Positions 22,736-32,497 are shown, counted from the first letter of the stretch. The stretch: DNA of 64,000 nucleotides from Mesobacillus subterraneus (GCF_020524355.2 NZ_CP129019.1:4400001-4464000); one strand, 5' to 3'. The notes: generated by a model from the letters alone, not told the origin. Translations and numbers: made by a program.

Positions 22736-23576
22736 AGGCTTAGGTAAAGGTTTGAATGCTTTCTTTAACATGGAAGCTGAAAAAGAAGAGAAGGTTCAGG
22801 AAATAAGCCTAAAGGAAATAAGTCCCAATCCTTATCAACCACGGAAAGTTTTCCAGCCAGAAGCGATTGAGGAATTGAAGCGATCGATCCAGGAACATGG
22901 AATCCTTCAGCCAATCATCGTCAGGAAAACAATAAAAGGCTTCGAAATCGTAGTTGGGGAAAGGCGTTTCCGGGCAGCAAAAGAAGCAAAGCTGGAAACA
23001 GTGCCGGCCGTCGTTCGTGAGCTGAATGAACAGCAAATGATGGAGCTTGCCGTACTGGAGAATCTCCAGCGTGAAGACCTGAATCCAATTGAAGAGGGAA
23101 TCGCCTACCAAACTTTAATCGAGAAGCTGAAACTCACGCAGGAAGAGTTAGCGAAAAGGCTGGGCAAAAGCAGACCGCATCTGGCCAACCATATCCGCTT
23201 GCTGTCGCTTCCTCCGAAAATCCAGCAGCTTATTTCAGATGGCAAGATTTCCATGGGGCATGGACGCGCGCTCCTGGGGTTAAGGAAGAAAGATAAGCTT
23301 CCGGTCCTGGTGGATAAAATCCTTAAAGAAGGAATGAATGTCCGCCAGCTTGAACAGCTGATCCAGCAGATGAACGAAGTTGTTCCACGTGAAACGAAAA
23401 AAGAGAAAACAACAAAAGATGTTTTCATTCGTGAACGTGAGACAACCCTTCGCGAACGTTTCGGGACGACCGTTAATATCAAACAATCCAAAAATAAAGG
23501 GAAAATTGAGATAGAGTTTTTCTCAAAAGATGATTTGGAACGGATTCTCGAACTTTTAGATAAGCAAAATTCCTAA
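22728..23576 (+). CDS. spo0J: Chromosome-partitioning protein Spo0J (ParB)
   Basis: CTP-dependent DNA clamp that loads at parS, recruits SMC and stimulates Soj. ATG 22728 gives MAKGLGKGLNAFF, the family N-terminus; earlier in-frame codons lie within soj. CTP-binding GERRFRAAKEA, ENLQREDLNP and HTH LAKRLGKSRPHLANHIRLL are present, with a C-terminal dimerisation domain ending ERILELLDKQNS. The 282-residue gene contains its own parS site at 23381. Confidence 0.98.
   Translation: MAKGLGKGLNAFFNMEAEKEEKVQEISLKEISPNPYQPRKVFQPEAIEELKRSIQEHGILQPIIVRKTIKGFEIVVGERRFRAAKEAKLETVPAVVRELNEQQMMELAVLENLQREDLNPIEEGIAYQTLIEKLKLTQEELAKRLGKSRPHLANHIRLLSLPPKIQQLISDGKISMGHGRALLGLRKKDKLPVLVDKILKEGMNVRQLEQLIQQMNEVVPRETKKEKTTKDVFIRERETTLRERFGTTVNIKQSKNKGKIEIEFFSKDDLERILELLDKQNS
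23381..23396. promoter_or_regulatory. parS site inside spo0J
   Basis: TGTTCCACGTGAAACG matches the parS consensus TGTTNCACGTGAAACA at all but the last base. B. subtilis carries a parS at the same place in spo0J. Confidence 0.88.
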
Positions 23577-23605
23577 GCTATCAATTTGATGGCTTCTTTT
23601 TTTAC
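23575..23605 (+). terminator. soj-spo0J terminator
   Basis: AAGCTATCA/TGATGGCTT stem followed by CTTTTTTT. Confidence 0.75.
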
Positions 23606-23796
23606 CAGGTTCTTTTTTTCGGAAACTTTATTGCTTTCCCAATCCAAAAGCAATCCTAATTAAGAAGTCTCCTCGAAAAGAGTTCCGACATCCTTTCTAG
23701 CGTGGATACTAGAACATGTACGAAAACCAGCAAATAATGTGAATACCTCCATTCATATCCGTATTCATATACAAAATCTGAAGATAGGTGAATAAT

Positions 23797-24507
23797 ATGT
23801 TTTTACTTGGCACCATTGTAAATGGATTATTGATTATCATAGGAACCTTGCTGGGCAGGCTTCTGACGAGAATCCCTGAAAATATGAAAGCCACAGTCAT
23901 GCATGGCATCGGGCTTGCGGTAATGGTGCTGGGACTGCAAATGGGCTTTAAAAGTGCCAACTTCCTGATTGTTATCTTGAGTCTTGTAATTGGTGCAGTC
24001 CTTGGTGAAGCCTGGAAGCTGGAGGATAAGTTGAATTCAGCCGGTGATTGGCTTGAAAGAAGACTTGGGTCAAATGGAGAAGGCAGTATTTCACAAGGGT
24101 TTGTGACAGCGACACTGATTTTTGTCATTGGAGCGATGGCTATTATCGGCGCACTCGACAGCGGAATTCGCGGGGACCATGATGTCCTTTATACAAAAGC
24201 AATTATTGACGGTTTCACGGCATTAATTCTTACTACAACACTTGGTATCGGGGTGTTATTTTCTGCGATTCCCGTCATGCTGTACCAGGGAATGATTGCT
24301 TTGTTTGCAACGCAAATAGATAAGTTTATACCGCAGGCATTGATGGACAGCTTTATCCTTGAGCTGACTGCAACCGGCGGTGTTATGATTTTCGCCATCG
24401 GCCTAAACCTGATTGGATTGACAAAAATCAGGGTTGCGAATCTGTTGCCAGGTATTCTTGTAACCGGTGTTCTGGTCACAATCTCACACTATATGATCGG
24501 GATTTAG
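23797..24507 (+). CDS. DUF554-family membrane protein
   Basis: A 236-residue hydrophobic protein with about six to seven membrane segments. It opens MFLLGTIVNGLLIIIGTLLGRLL and has the conserved ITHGIG-like MHGIGLAVMVLG and a middle FVTATLIFVIGAMAIIGALDSG. It belongs to the DUF554 family (YdfK/YqgA-like), whose transport function is not established. I used ATG 23797 with AGGTG six bases upstream; GTG 23788 is an alternative. No clear operon partner. Confidence 0.85.
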   Translation: MFLLGTIVNGLLIIIGTLLGRLLTRIPENMKATVMHGIGLAVMVLGLQMGFKSANFLIVILSLVIGAVLGEAWKLEDKLNSAGDWLERRLGSNGEGSISQGFVTATLIFVIGAMAIIGALDSGIRGDHDVLYTKAIIDGFTALILTTTLGIGVLFSAIPVMLYQGMIALFATQIDKFIPQALMDSFILELTATGGVMIFAIGLNLIGLTKIRVANLLPGILVTGVLVTISHYMIGI

Positions 24508-24747
24508 AGTTAAGATCGTCGAGTAAGAGTTTTACTCCAGTCTATTTTTTAGACATAGCATTTCGATTTGTATCTATAAAAATTAAAGATAATTATGAAA
24601 AAAGAGCTAGCACACTAAATACCGAACTTCAACTGGCTTATTGTCCCGTTAAAATCGGCTTTAGGATTTTAACAGCAATCTTTACTAAAACGTCTTATTA
24701 CACTCTTTGTTTCAATAAGGATTGATTGACAGTCAAAAAGAATAAAG

Positions 24748-24776
24748 AAATGCCTGGATACCCTCCAGGCATTTTT
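24748..24776. terminator. Bidirectional terminator downstream of yyaC
   Basis: Perfect 10-bp stem AAATGCCTGG/CCAGGCATTT with T-rich tracts on both strands. The 240 bp left of it (24508-24747) shows no gene. Confidence 0.8.
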
Positions 24777-24783
24777 AGACTTG

Positions 24784-25416
24784 TTATTCGGCTACAGTAG
24801 GCTGTTCAGCTTCAAGATCCCAATTCAACTTTGACCACTCCTGTTTATTCGGCAGTTGGCGGCTGCTCTCAAAAATACCGTTTGCGATCGTTTTCGCCAT
24901 TTTTAAAACAAGGTTCAATCTGGTGTTTTGTAATACAAAAAATTCCATGAACCCGCTGACATTGACGATGCCGGTAATGTGCATGTTTCCAACTTCAGGC
25001 AGTTCCTTATTCACTCCGGCACCTGGTTTGACGGGCCCATTGCCTACCTGGATAGAGCCGACGCTTTTTAAGCGTCCAAGGCAAGCGTCTATGCCAATAA
25101 TAAAAGGATTGAAGTGTTTTTGTTTGATTTCATCCAGTTTCGCATCCATATTTACAGCGTGGATCGGGTCATCAAGTGTTCCATATACATGGTAGGGCGC
25201 AATTTCTTTTTCCTGCAGCAGCGTTCCGATTAGCGGACCCAATGAATCCCCGGTAGAGCGGTCGGTTCCAATACAGACAAAAACAATTGGGCGTGTGCTG
25301 AAATTAGGCAAATGGTCCAGGATTTCAGAAGCCAGCTTTTCGGCAGCCAGATCATCTTCATGGTTAATTTTTGCCACATTGTTTTTCCGCTCGAAAAAAT
25401 GGTTTTTGAGATTCAT
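24784..25416 (-). CDS. yyaC: Spore protease YyaC (GPR-related)
   Basis: A 210-residue protein with FVCIGTDRSTGDSLGPLIG and a later FIIGIDACLGRLKSVG, conserved in the YyaC sporulation family structurally related to germination protease. In B. subtilis yyaC sits in the same spo0J-yyaF interval and is expressed in sporulation. Start ATG 25416 follows AAGGAGTTGATCCA. Its presence argues that the organism sporulates. Confidence 0.93.
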   Translation of the reverse strand: MNLKNHFFERKNNVAKINHEDDLAAEKLASEILDHLPNFSTRPIVFVCIGTDRSTGDSLGPLIGTLLQEKEIAPYHVYGTLDDPIHAVNMDAKLDEIKQKHFNPFIIGIDACLGRLKSVGSIQVGNGPVKPGAGVNKELPEVGNMHITGIVNVSGFMEFFVLQNTRLNLVLKMAKTIANGIFESSRQLPNKQEWSKLNWDLEAEQPTVAE

Positions 25417-25848
25417 TGGATCAACTCCTTAAAATTCGTACTATCAGTATACGGCCTTTTTTTGTAATCTATACATACCTGTAAACAGAAAGATTTAAAC
25501 ACGGTCTTTTGGAATGGTGAACCATTTATAGAGGAATAATGACTTATTTTTTAAAAAGGCTTTATAATGGTTTAGACTCTAACAGAAAATAATAATATTA
25601 TATTAGTATAATATTACACGAGGATGACAACATGCTTTTGAGAGTAAGTATTCCGCTATGGCATCAACTTACAGAAACAGACTTCTTTCACTACATTATA
25701 AAACTTGATAAAATAATTGTGTTTGTATGAAACTTACTAGTTTGTTACATAACGTTTAATGATGTATTAAACAAGGAGTGTTCATAATCCATGTCAAGTG
25801 ATAATAGAGTCACTAATATAATCATGAATTTTGCAGGCGGGTGAGAAT
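25417..25848. other. 430-bp intergenic region before mscS
   Basis: AT-rich and without a convincing gene. It must contain the divergent yyaC and mscS promoters. A 32-codon frame starting ATG 25632 behind CACGAGGATGAC is visible (MLLRVSIPLWHQL) but has no recognisable family and is probably chance. Confidence 0.5.
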
Positions 25849-26757
25849 ATGAGTAAAACAGAAGAAAGTGTGACCAAGACACAGGCATTTTTTAATAAAA
25901 TGAGTCAAAAGCTGATGGATGAAAACCTCTGGTTCACGATTGGGGAAAGTGTTTTGAAAATCATTGCGATCCTGATTATCACAGGCTTGTTCATCCGAGT
26001 TGGAAAGATTGCGATCCGCAATTTCTTCAAGGTCAGGACGAGAAGCCCGCTGCGGATTACGGAGCGACGTGAAGCTACCTTGATGAAATTGCTCGAAAAT
26101 GTGTTAACGTACGTGGTCTACTTTATTGCGATCATGTCCATTCTTGCGGCAATGGCAATCGATGTTAAAGCAATGCTAGCCGGAGCTGGTATTGTCGGTT
26201 TGGCGGTTGGCTTTGGTGCGCAAAGTCTCGTAAAGGACATCATTACCGGTTTCTTCATTATTTTTGAAGATCAATTTTCAGTAGGTGATTATGTCCGAAT
26301 TGGACAATTTGAGGGAACTGTGGAGGAAATCGGACTGCGGACGACGAAAATAAAAAGCTTTACAGGGGAAATCAATATTCTCCCTAACGGCAGCATCGTA
26401 GAAGTCACCAATTTCTCTGTTTACAACAGTGTGGCGGTCCTTGATATAGGGATTGCTTATGAAGGGGATATTGAATACGCGGAAAAAGTACTGCAGGAGT
26501 ACCTGGAAACAACAACTGAAAAGCATCCTGAACTTGTTAAAACTCCTGAGCTTTTAGGCGTCCAGCAATTTGGCGCTTCAGAGGTTGTCATGCGAATTGT
26601 TGCCGAAACTTTGCCGATGAAACATTGGTATATCGGAAGACAGCTTCGCAAGGACATCAAGCTTCTCCTCGATCAGCACGGAATTGAGATTCCATTCCCA
26701 AGAATGGTGATGTACTCTCGCCAGGAAGGCACAGAGCAGAAAGAATTTGGTAAATAA
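25849..26757 (+). CDS. MscS-family mechanosensitive ion channel
   Basis: A small-conductance mechanosensitive channel that releases solutes on hypo-osmotic shock. Its 302 residues contain three N-terminal membrane segments. The pore helix and hinge region are GAGIVGLAVGFGAQSLVKDIITGFFI, then the beta domain DQFSVGDYVRIGQFEGTVEEIGLRTT and LPNGSIVEVTNFS. ATG 25849 is chosen behind AGGCGGGTGAG. It lies 17 bp upstream of yyzM, likely the same transcript, an arrangement common in Bacillus origin regions. Confidence 0.95.
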   Translation: MSKTEESVTKTQAFFNKMSQKLMDENLWFTIGESVLKIIAILIITGLFIRVGKIAIRNFFKVRTRSPLRITERREATLMKLLENVLTYVVYFIAIMSILAAMAIDVKAMLAGAGIVGLAVGFGAQSLVKDIITGFFIIFEDQFSVGDYVRIGQFEGTVEEIGLRTTKIKSFTGEINILPNGSIVEVTNFSVYNSVAVLDIGIAYEGDIEYAEKVLQEYLETTTEKHPELVKTPELLGVQQFGASEVVMRIVAETLPMKHWYIGRQLRKDIKLLLDQHGIEIPFPRMVMYSRQEGTEQKEFGK

Positions 26758-26774
26758 ACAAGGAGGTTTTAAAA

Positions 26775-26969
26775 TTGGACCACGAGTTTCAACTTAATGA
26801 TGTTGTTGAAATGAAAAAACCACATCCTTGCGGCACCAACAAGTGGAAGATCATTCGTCTTGGCATGGATATCCGAATCAAGTGTGAAGGCTGCGAGCAC
26901 AGTGTCTTGATTCCCCGAAAAGAGTTCACAAGAAAAGTGAAGAAGGTTTTATCGAAGCAGGGAGAGTGA
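26775..26969 (+). CDS. yyzM: DUF951 protein YyzM
   Basis: A 64-residue protein, start TTG 26775 behind AAGGAGG. HPCGTNKWKIIRLGMD then KCEGC gives the conserved Cys pattern of DUF951, found next to mscS and ychF across Firmicutes. The function is unknown; the Cys arrangement suggests metal or nucleic-acid binding. An IS3 element begins two bases after its stop codon, separating it from its usual neighbours. Confidence 0.9.
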   Translation: MDHEFQLNDVVEMKKPHPCGTNKWKIIRLGMDIRIKCEGCEHSVLIPRKEFTRKVKKVLSKQGE

Positions 26970-26973
26970 TATG

Positions 26974-27027
26974 CTCCCCTTTAGGTAGACAGATTAAAAA
27001 ATAAAAATCTGTCTACCTAAAGGGGAG
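26974..27027 (+). promoter_or_regulatory. 22-bp perfect hairpin over the transposase ribosome binding site
   Basis: The left terminal repeat (26974-26995) is followed ten bases later by an exact inverted copy (27006-27027). The right arm contains AAGGGGAG, the ribosome binding site eight bases before orfA ATG 27036. An RNA started upstream of the element would fold and hide the site, while a transcript begun inside would not. Confidence 0.75.
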
Positions 27028-27035
27028 TATTTATT

Positions 27036-27713
27036 ATGTCAAAAAGGACATATTCATTCCAAGATAAAATCAAGATTGTAGAGGCGTTAAAAAAGGGTAG
27101 CCATTCTATTTCAGAGCTGAAGTTTATATACAAAGTAAATGATCATGCAATTTATGATTGGGTCTACAGGTATGAAAAATACGGAGCAGAAGGATTAAAG
27201 AAGTCTTCTACCTGGAAGAGGTATTCTAAGGAACTTAAGCTGGCGGCTGTACAGGACTATCTTAGTGGGGACTACTCTCAAAATGATGTTATCAGAAAGT
27301 ATGAAATCTCATGTAGACGCGTCCTCCAGAAATGGATTAACAAGTATAATAGTCATAGAGAATTAAAGGACACTTCCAAAGGAAGGACAAACACTATGAC
27401 TAGAAGAAACACTACCATAAATGAACGAAAAGAGATTGTGCTCTATTGCCTTGAGAACGGCAAGGATTATCAGAAGGCAGCTGAGACCTTTAAGGTCTCT
27501 TACCAACAAGCATATCAATGGGTTAAAAAGTATGAGGATGGCGGCGAAGAAGCCCTTCGGGATAAGCGAGGGAGGAAAAAGGAAGAAGTTGAACTCTCCC
27601 CAGAACAGAAGATGAAATTGGAGATGAAGAGGCTTGCGAGCGAAAATGAGCGATTACGCGCAGAGAACTTATTCCTAAAAAAGTTAGAGGAGATCGAAAG
27701 GAGGCGAAGATAA
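27036..27713 (+). CDS. IS3-family OrfA (DNA-binding transposase subunit)
   Basis: A 225-residue protein with two helix-turn-helix units (residues about 5-50, FQDKIKIVEALKKGSHSIS, and 125-170, YQKAAETFKVSYQQAYQWV), the IS150-type long OrfA. A C-terminal leucine-rich coiled coil (LEMKRLASENERLRAENLFL) mediates multimerisation. The slippery heptamer AAAAAAG at 27677-27683 lies in CTA AAA AAG. A -1 shift there reads straight on into the orfB frame, giving the OrfAB transposase. Confidence 0.92.
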   Translation: MSKRTYSFQDKIKIVEALKKGSHSISELKFIYKVNDHAIYDWVYRYEKYGAEGLKKSSTWKRYSKELKLAAVQDYLSGDYSQNDVIRKYEISCRRVLQKWINKYNSHRELKDTSKGRTNTMTRRNTTINERKEIVLYCLENGKDYQKAAETFKVSYQQAYQWVKKYEDGGEEALRDKRGRKKEEVELSPEQKMKLEMKRLASENERLRAENLFLKKLEEIERRRR

Positions 27714-28592
27714 GCCAGATACGCCTTGAGGAGAAATATATCGCTATCAAGGAACTACACGAAGAAGAAGGATTCTCTTTCGTTATGCTTTGTGAAATTG
27801 CGGGGTTGGCCAGGTCTGCATATTATAAATGGCTGAAGCGAACACCTTCCAAGCGTGAATGTCAAAATGTGATGCTTGTAGAAGAAATGAAGGCTCTCCA
27901 TGAGGAGGTTAAAGGAATCTACGGCTACCGCAGGATTACGATGACTTTGAATAGAAGGTTGAACAAGAGCTTCAATGAAAAGCGAATCTATAGGCTGATG
28001 AAGATTGTCGGCATTCAAAGCGTTATTCGGAAAAAGAAAAATCGCTATAAAAAGTCAACCCCTCAACACGTCGCAGAAAACGTGTTAGACCGTAATTTCC
28101 AAGCCGAAAGTCCAAATGAGAAATGGGTAACTGATGTGACTGAGTTCAAGTATGGAGAAGCAAAAAAGGCTTATTTGAGTGCAATTAAAGACTTACATGA
28201 TGGAGCCATCGTTAGTTACGTATTTGGACATTCCAACAACAATAAACTGGTATTTGATACGCTGGATCAGCGCCACGGCCCTACTGAATGGTGACCGCCC
28301 ACTTATACATAGCGACAGGGGCTTTCAGTATACCCATTTTGGATTTAAACAAAGAATAGATCAAGCACAGATGACTCAAAGTATGTCCCGAGTCGGAAGA
28401 TGTATTGACAATGGTCCAATGGAATCCTTTTGGGGATCACTGAAAAGCGAGAAATATTACATGGAGAAATATAAGACCTTTGAAGAGCTTTCTGCGGCGA
28501 TTGATGAGTACATATACTTTTATAATCATGAACGTTACCAAAAAAGATTAAACGGCCTTAGCCCCCTAGAATTCAGGGCTAAAGCCGCTTAG
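27683..28592 (+). pseudogene. IS3-family OrfB integrase domain, frameshifted
   Basis: In the -1 frame after the slippery site: an HTH_21-like region (GIYGYRRITMTLNRRLNKSF), then the rve integrase core with DDE residues in WVTDVTEF, IHSDRGFQYT and NGPMESFWGSLKSE, ending YQKRLNGLSPLEFRAK. One extra C near 28270-28272 (CAGCGCCACGG for the expected CAGGCCACGG-type reading) breaks the frame between the first and second catalytic Asp. The copy is therefore probably dead, or the base is a sequence error. Confidence 0.88.
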
Positions 28593-28728
28593 GCTGTTTT
28601 TATTATTTCCACTGTCTACTTGACGGGGAGCAGTTCAGAGTGATCCTGCTTCTTTTTTTGACCTTCTTGTATTATTCTTATAGATAAAATTAACGAAACA
28701 TACAGAGAAAACGTTGGGAGATGAGGAA

Positions 28729-30730
28729 GTGGCGACAGTATATCATTCAGCATGTCCATTGAACTGCTGGGACAGCTGCGGATTCCTTGTTACCGTAGAA
28801 GACGGAAAGGTAACGAAGGTTGAAGGCAATCCGGAGCACCCAATCACTCAGGGGAAAATTTGCGGCCGAGGCCGGATGCTTGAGCACAGGGCGAACTCAG
28901 AAGGTCGCTTGCTTTATCCACTGAAAAAAGTGCAGGGCAGCTTCCAGCAGATTACCTGGGAGCAGGCGCTCGATGAGATTGCTGAAAAACTCACATATTA
29001 TAAAGAAAGCTTCGGAACCACTTCCGTTTTGCATAGCCATGATTACTCCAACGGTGGTTTGCTCACCAATCTTGACAGTCGCTTTTTCAACTTATATGGC
29101 GGTGTGACTGAGTTGACCGGCTCAATTTGCTGGGGAGCAGGGATTGAAGCACAGAACTGGGATTTTGGGGATGCCTACAGCCATGCACCAGGAGATTTGG
29201 AGAACAGTAAGCATGTCGTCATTTGGGGCAGGAACATAGCACGTACGAATATGCATCTTTTTCAAAACCTGCAGTCTGTGAAAAAGAAAGGCACAAAAAT
29301 TTATGTGATTGATCCGATTTTTAACGCAACTGCGAAGATTGCGAATGAATATATCTCTATCAAGCCAGGTTTTGATGGACTTTTAGCGGCTGGCATTATA
29401 AAAGAATTATTTAGGATGGAACTGCATGATGTGGAGTTTTTGGCGAATCATACAGTCGGGTTTGGGGATTTGAAAGCCTTGCTGGATAGCGTAACATTGG
29501 ACTATATCAGCGAAGTTACAGAGGTACCAGCCGACATCATCAGTCATCTTGCCGAGGTTTATGCTGACCGTCCTGTTTCCACGATCATGGGGCTTGGGAT
29601 GCAGCGTTATGAAAATGGAGGCAATACGATCAGGCTGTTGGACGCGCTCGTTGCTGTCAGCGGCAATATCGGCATTCCCGGCGGAGGAGCCAACTATGCG
29701 AACAAGCAGGTAGGACAGAGTTTCGACTACGAGAATATGTCGATGGCTGAGCGAAAAAGTTCTTCACGCACATTTACAATGATGAGGCAGGCAGAGGAGA
29801 TCCTGTCAGCTATTGATCCTCAGATAAAAATGGGAATCGTCACGTGCGGCAATCCGCTGACACAGGTACCAGATACGAATAGAGTCAAAGAAGCATTTGA
29901 GTCATTGGAAACGCTGGTAGTCATCGACCAGTACATGACGGATACAGCAGTGCTTGCGGATTATGTATTGCCAGCTGCCACAGCCTTTGAGGTAGAAGAT
30001 GTTTACTATTCATCGATGTACCATCATTATGTGAATCACGGTCCGAAGCTGGTAGAGCCACCGGGACAAGCGAGGGCCGGACGCATGGATTTGGGCTGAA
30101 CTGGCGGCCAGATTAGGCTTTGGTGACGAGTTTGATTTTACAAGAGAAGAATTCCTGGAAATGGGGCTCGTTTCATTGTTGAAGAAGGGAATTTCGCTAG
30201 AAAAAATTCGTGATGATAAATTTGCCGAACTGCCAGTGGAGGAGATTCCATGGGCTGACCGAAAATTCAAAACACCAAGCGGCAAATATGAATTCACATC
30301 ATCTGCAGCCACGGACGGCCGGATCAAATTGTCACTGCCAACCGAAACAAAATGGACCAATCCCGAACTGGCAGAAAAATTCCCTTACACATTGCTGACG
30401 ATCCATCCGCTGCGTTCCAACCATTCTCAGCATTTCCACCTATTCCAGCCAGAGCCTTATGTGAAAGTGGAGATTGCTAGCAGTGTGGCAGCTGAAAAAG
30501 ATTTGAAAGACCAGGATTATGTCCGTGTGTGGAATGACAGAGGCGAACTGAAAGGGACAGTTTCGATTTTAAAAATGGCCCATCCCGGAACGGTGAATAT
30601 TGATGAGGGATTGAGCGAGAGGTTCGGCGGCTCCGTCAACCAGCTGACATCAAGCAGAGAATCAGACAACGGACTCGGAAGCACACTTTACGATTGCCTT
30701 GTCAATATCGAAAAAATCGAAAAAGAATGA
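28729..30730 (+). pseudogene. yyaE: Molybdopterin-dependent oxidoreductase YyaE, frameshifted
   Basis: A formate-dehydrogenase/DMSO-reductase family protein. The N-terminus CPLNCWDSC...KICGRGR carries a four-Cys [4Fe-4S] site, followed by the molybdopterin domain (GGVTELTGSICWGAG, VVIWGRN, GGGANYAN) and a C-terminal molydop-binding domain (LTIHPLRSNHSQHF). An extra G within 30074-30076 (GAGGGCCGG) causes a stop at 30099; the other frame restarts WIWAELAARLGFGDEF and runs to 30730. The corrected length is about 666 residues. I chose GTG 28729 with GGGAG eight bases upstream. B. subtilis yyaE is at the same locus. Confidence 0.88.
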
Positions 30731-30740
30731 TGATTGTTTT

Positions 30741-30773
30741 GCCGCACTTTCATTGGGAGAGTGCGGCTTCTTT
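30741..30773 (+). terminator. yyaE terminator
   Basis: GCCGCACT/AGTGCGGC perfect stem followed by TTCTTTG. Confidence 0.7.
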
Positions 30774-30845
30774 GAGATTTAAAGGTGATTGATACCCGTA
30801 AAATGGTAATATATTACATCGATAATGTACATGATTGCGTTCCCG

Positions 30846-30920
30846 ATTCCCCCTCCAAAGCGGTACCGTAAAAGTAGAACGATACCCTTATACAAGCAAT
30901 TCCCCCTCCATAAGGGTACC
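30846..30920. repeat. Direct repeat ATTCCCCCTCCA-N4-GGTACC
   Basis: Two exact copies start at 30846 and 30899 (53 bp apart), each 22 bp with four variable bases. GATACCC also recurs at about 30790 and 30881. It sits in the yyaE-ychF gap, left of repeat D; nothing coding is seen here. Confidence 0.6.
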
Positions 30921-30940
30921 AAGGCAAAAGATCCCCTTAA

Positions 30941-31096
30941 GGGCTGACCGAGGCGTTTGCGCTTTTCTTATTGTCTAGCTCCAGCGCCTAGCCCCTCGAG
31001 ACGTTTCGGTCCGCGCAGGTGAAGTCAAAGAACGACTTCACTGGGCGACCCTCCAACGCTTATCGGGGCTGAGCAAGACGCTTGCGCTTTTCTTAC
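30941..31096. repeat. Modular origin-region repeat, copy D
   Basis: A partial unit end (GGGCTGACCGAGGCG...GCGCTTTTC) followed by one full unit: CTAGCTCCAGCGCCTAGCCC, CTCGAGACG, GAAGTCAAAGAACGACTTCA, CCTCCAACGCTTATCGGGG, GCTTGCGCTTTTC. It ends about 105 bp before ychF. Confidence 0.85.
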
Positions 31097-31201
31097 AAGC
31101 TTGTCTTTTCCTTTCGTAATCTCTATAATTGTGAGAGGAAAAAACTCGTTTAGGTGATTCTTGCTTGAATTGATACATTTTTAAATAGAGGAGTGACAAG
31201 G

Positions 31202-32302
31202 ATGGCTTTAACAGCAGGTATTGTTGGACTTCCTAACGTTGGAAAATCAACATTGTTTAATGCGATCACACAGGCTGGTGCTGAATCAGCCAATTATCCG
31301 TTCTGTACAATTGATCCGAATGTCGGAATCGTTGAGGTTCCTGACCATCGTTTAACTAAATTGACTGAGCTTGTACAGCCTAAAAAGACTGTACCGACAG
31401 CTTTTGAATTCACTGACATCGCTGGAATTGTAAAAGGTGCGAGTAAAGGTGAAGGACTCGGAAACAAATTCCTTTCCCATATTCGCCAGGTGGATGCGAT
31501 TTGTCAGGTAGTCCGTTGTTTTGCAGATGACAATATTACACACGTTTCAGGTAAAGTAGATCCAATATCGGATATAGAGGTTATCAACCTTGAGTTGATT
31601 CTTGCAGACCTTGAATCAGTTGAGAAAAGAATCGGCCGTGTTGAAAAGCTAGCTAAGCAAAAAGATAAGGAAGCGGCTATTGAGTTTCCAATTCTGGCTC
31701 GCCTGCGCGATGCATTTGAAGCTGAACAACCAGCACGAGCGGTTGAATTTGCTGAAGAAGAAATGAAAATCGTTAAGCAGCTTCATTTGCTTACAATTAA
31801 GCCGATGCTTTATGTCGCTAACGTAGGTGAAGAGGATCTCGCTGATCCAAGCAGCAACGAATACGTCCAGAAAGTTCGCGAATTCGCACAAAAAGACAAT
31901 GCGGAAGTAATCGTCATCAGTGCAAGGATCGAAGAAGAAATCGCTGAGCTTGAAGGTGAAGAAAAGCAAATGTTCCTAGAAGAACTAGGCATTGAAGAAT
32001 CTGGTTTGGATCAGTTGATCCGTGCGGCTTACAGTCTGCTTGGACTGGCAACATATTTCACAGCTGGCGTCCAGGAAGTCCGTGCATGGACATTCCGTCA
32101 TGGCATGAAAGCACCTCAATGTGCAGGTGTCATTCACTCTGATTTCGAGCGTGGATTCATCCGTGCAGAAACAGTACATTATGATGATCTTCTTGCAGCA
32201 GGATCAATGACTGCTGCCAAAGAAGCCGGCAAAGTACGGCTTGAAGGAAAAGAATATGAAGTAAAAGACGGAGACATCATCCACTTCCGTTTCAATGTAT
32301 AA
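31202..32302 (+). CDS. ychF: Ribosome-associated GTPase/ATPase YchF
   Basis: An OBG-family P-loop NTPase that prefers ATP. The 366-residue protein starts MALTAGIVGLPNVGKSTLFNAIT, then has DIAGIVKGASKGEGLGNKFL and a C-terminal TGS domain (VRAWTFRHGMKAPQCAGVIHSDFERGFI). ATG 31202 is behind GAGGAGTGACAAGG. It corresponds to B. subtilis yyaF and leads into the rpsF operon 240 bp further on. Confidence 0.98.
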   Translation: MALTAGIVGLPNVGKSTLFNAITQAGAESANYPFCTIDPNVGIVEVPDHRLTKLTELVQPKKTVPTAFEFTDIAGIVKGASKGEGLGNKFLSHIRQVDAICQVVRCFADDNITHVSGKVDPISDIEVINLELILADLESVEKRIGRVEKLAKQKDKEAAIEFPILARLRDAFEAEQPARAVEFAEEEMKIVKQLHLLTIKPMLYVANVGEEDLADPSSNEYVQKVREFAQKDNAEVIVISARIEEEIAELEGEEKQMFLEELGIEESGLDQLIRAAYSLLGLATYFTAGVQEVRAWTFRHGMKAPQCAGVIHSDFERGFIRAETVHYDDLLAAGSMTAAKEAGKVRLEGKEYEVKDGDIIHFRFNV

Positions 32303-32305
32303 TCC

Positions 32306-32340
32306 AATTCGCCCTGCTTAATTCAGGGCGAATTTTTATT
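32306..32340 (+). terminator. ychF terminator
   Basis: AATTCGCCCTG/CAGGGCGAATT stem followed by TTTATTT. Confidence 0.85.
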
Positions 32341-32497
32341 TCTAGAAAAAAATAGCTTGAACAAAAACACGAACATATGTTAGTATTTCATTAAAGAAAT
32401 TAATAGCCCAGAATATGAAAAGTAGAATTGCTATCCATAGCGTTGCCTTTGAATCTATTCTGTGATATAATTTCATCTTGTGAGTAATTAAACAATT

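Larger units (their letters stand above)
26972..28632 (+). mobile_element. IS3-family (IS150-like) insertion sequence
   Basis: A complete element of 1661 bp. Terminal inverted repeats TGCTCCCCTTTAGGTAGACA.. (26972) and the complement of ..CTACTTGACGGGGAGCA (28632) agree at 18 of 21 positions. It carries orfA and orfB joined by a classical A-AAA-AAG slippery site. Flanking target duplication is not clear; AGAGTGAT occurs a few bases outside both ends (26963 and 28637), which may be coincidental. It interrupts the yyzM-yyaE/ychF interval. Confidence 0.93.

Noticed and set aside
26963..28644. AGAGTGAT as target-site duplication of the IS3 element
   Set aside because: The copies are not directly adjacent to the inverted repeats (one base on the left, four bases on the right), so they cannot be called a duplication with confidence.
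30741..31096. CRISPR-like array suggested by repeats near ychF
   Set aside because: Only two direct repeat copies with no uniform spacers and no cas genes in the window.
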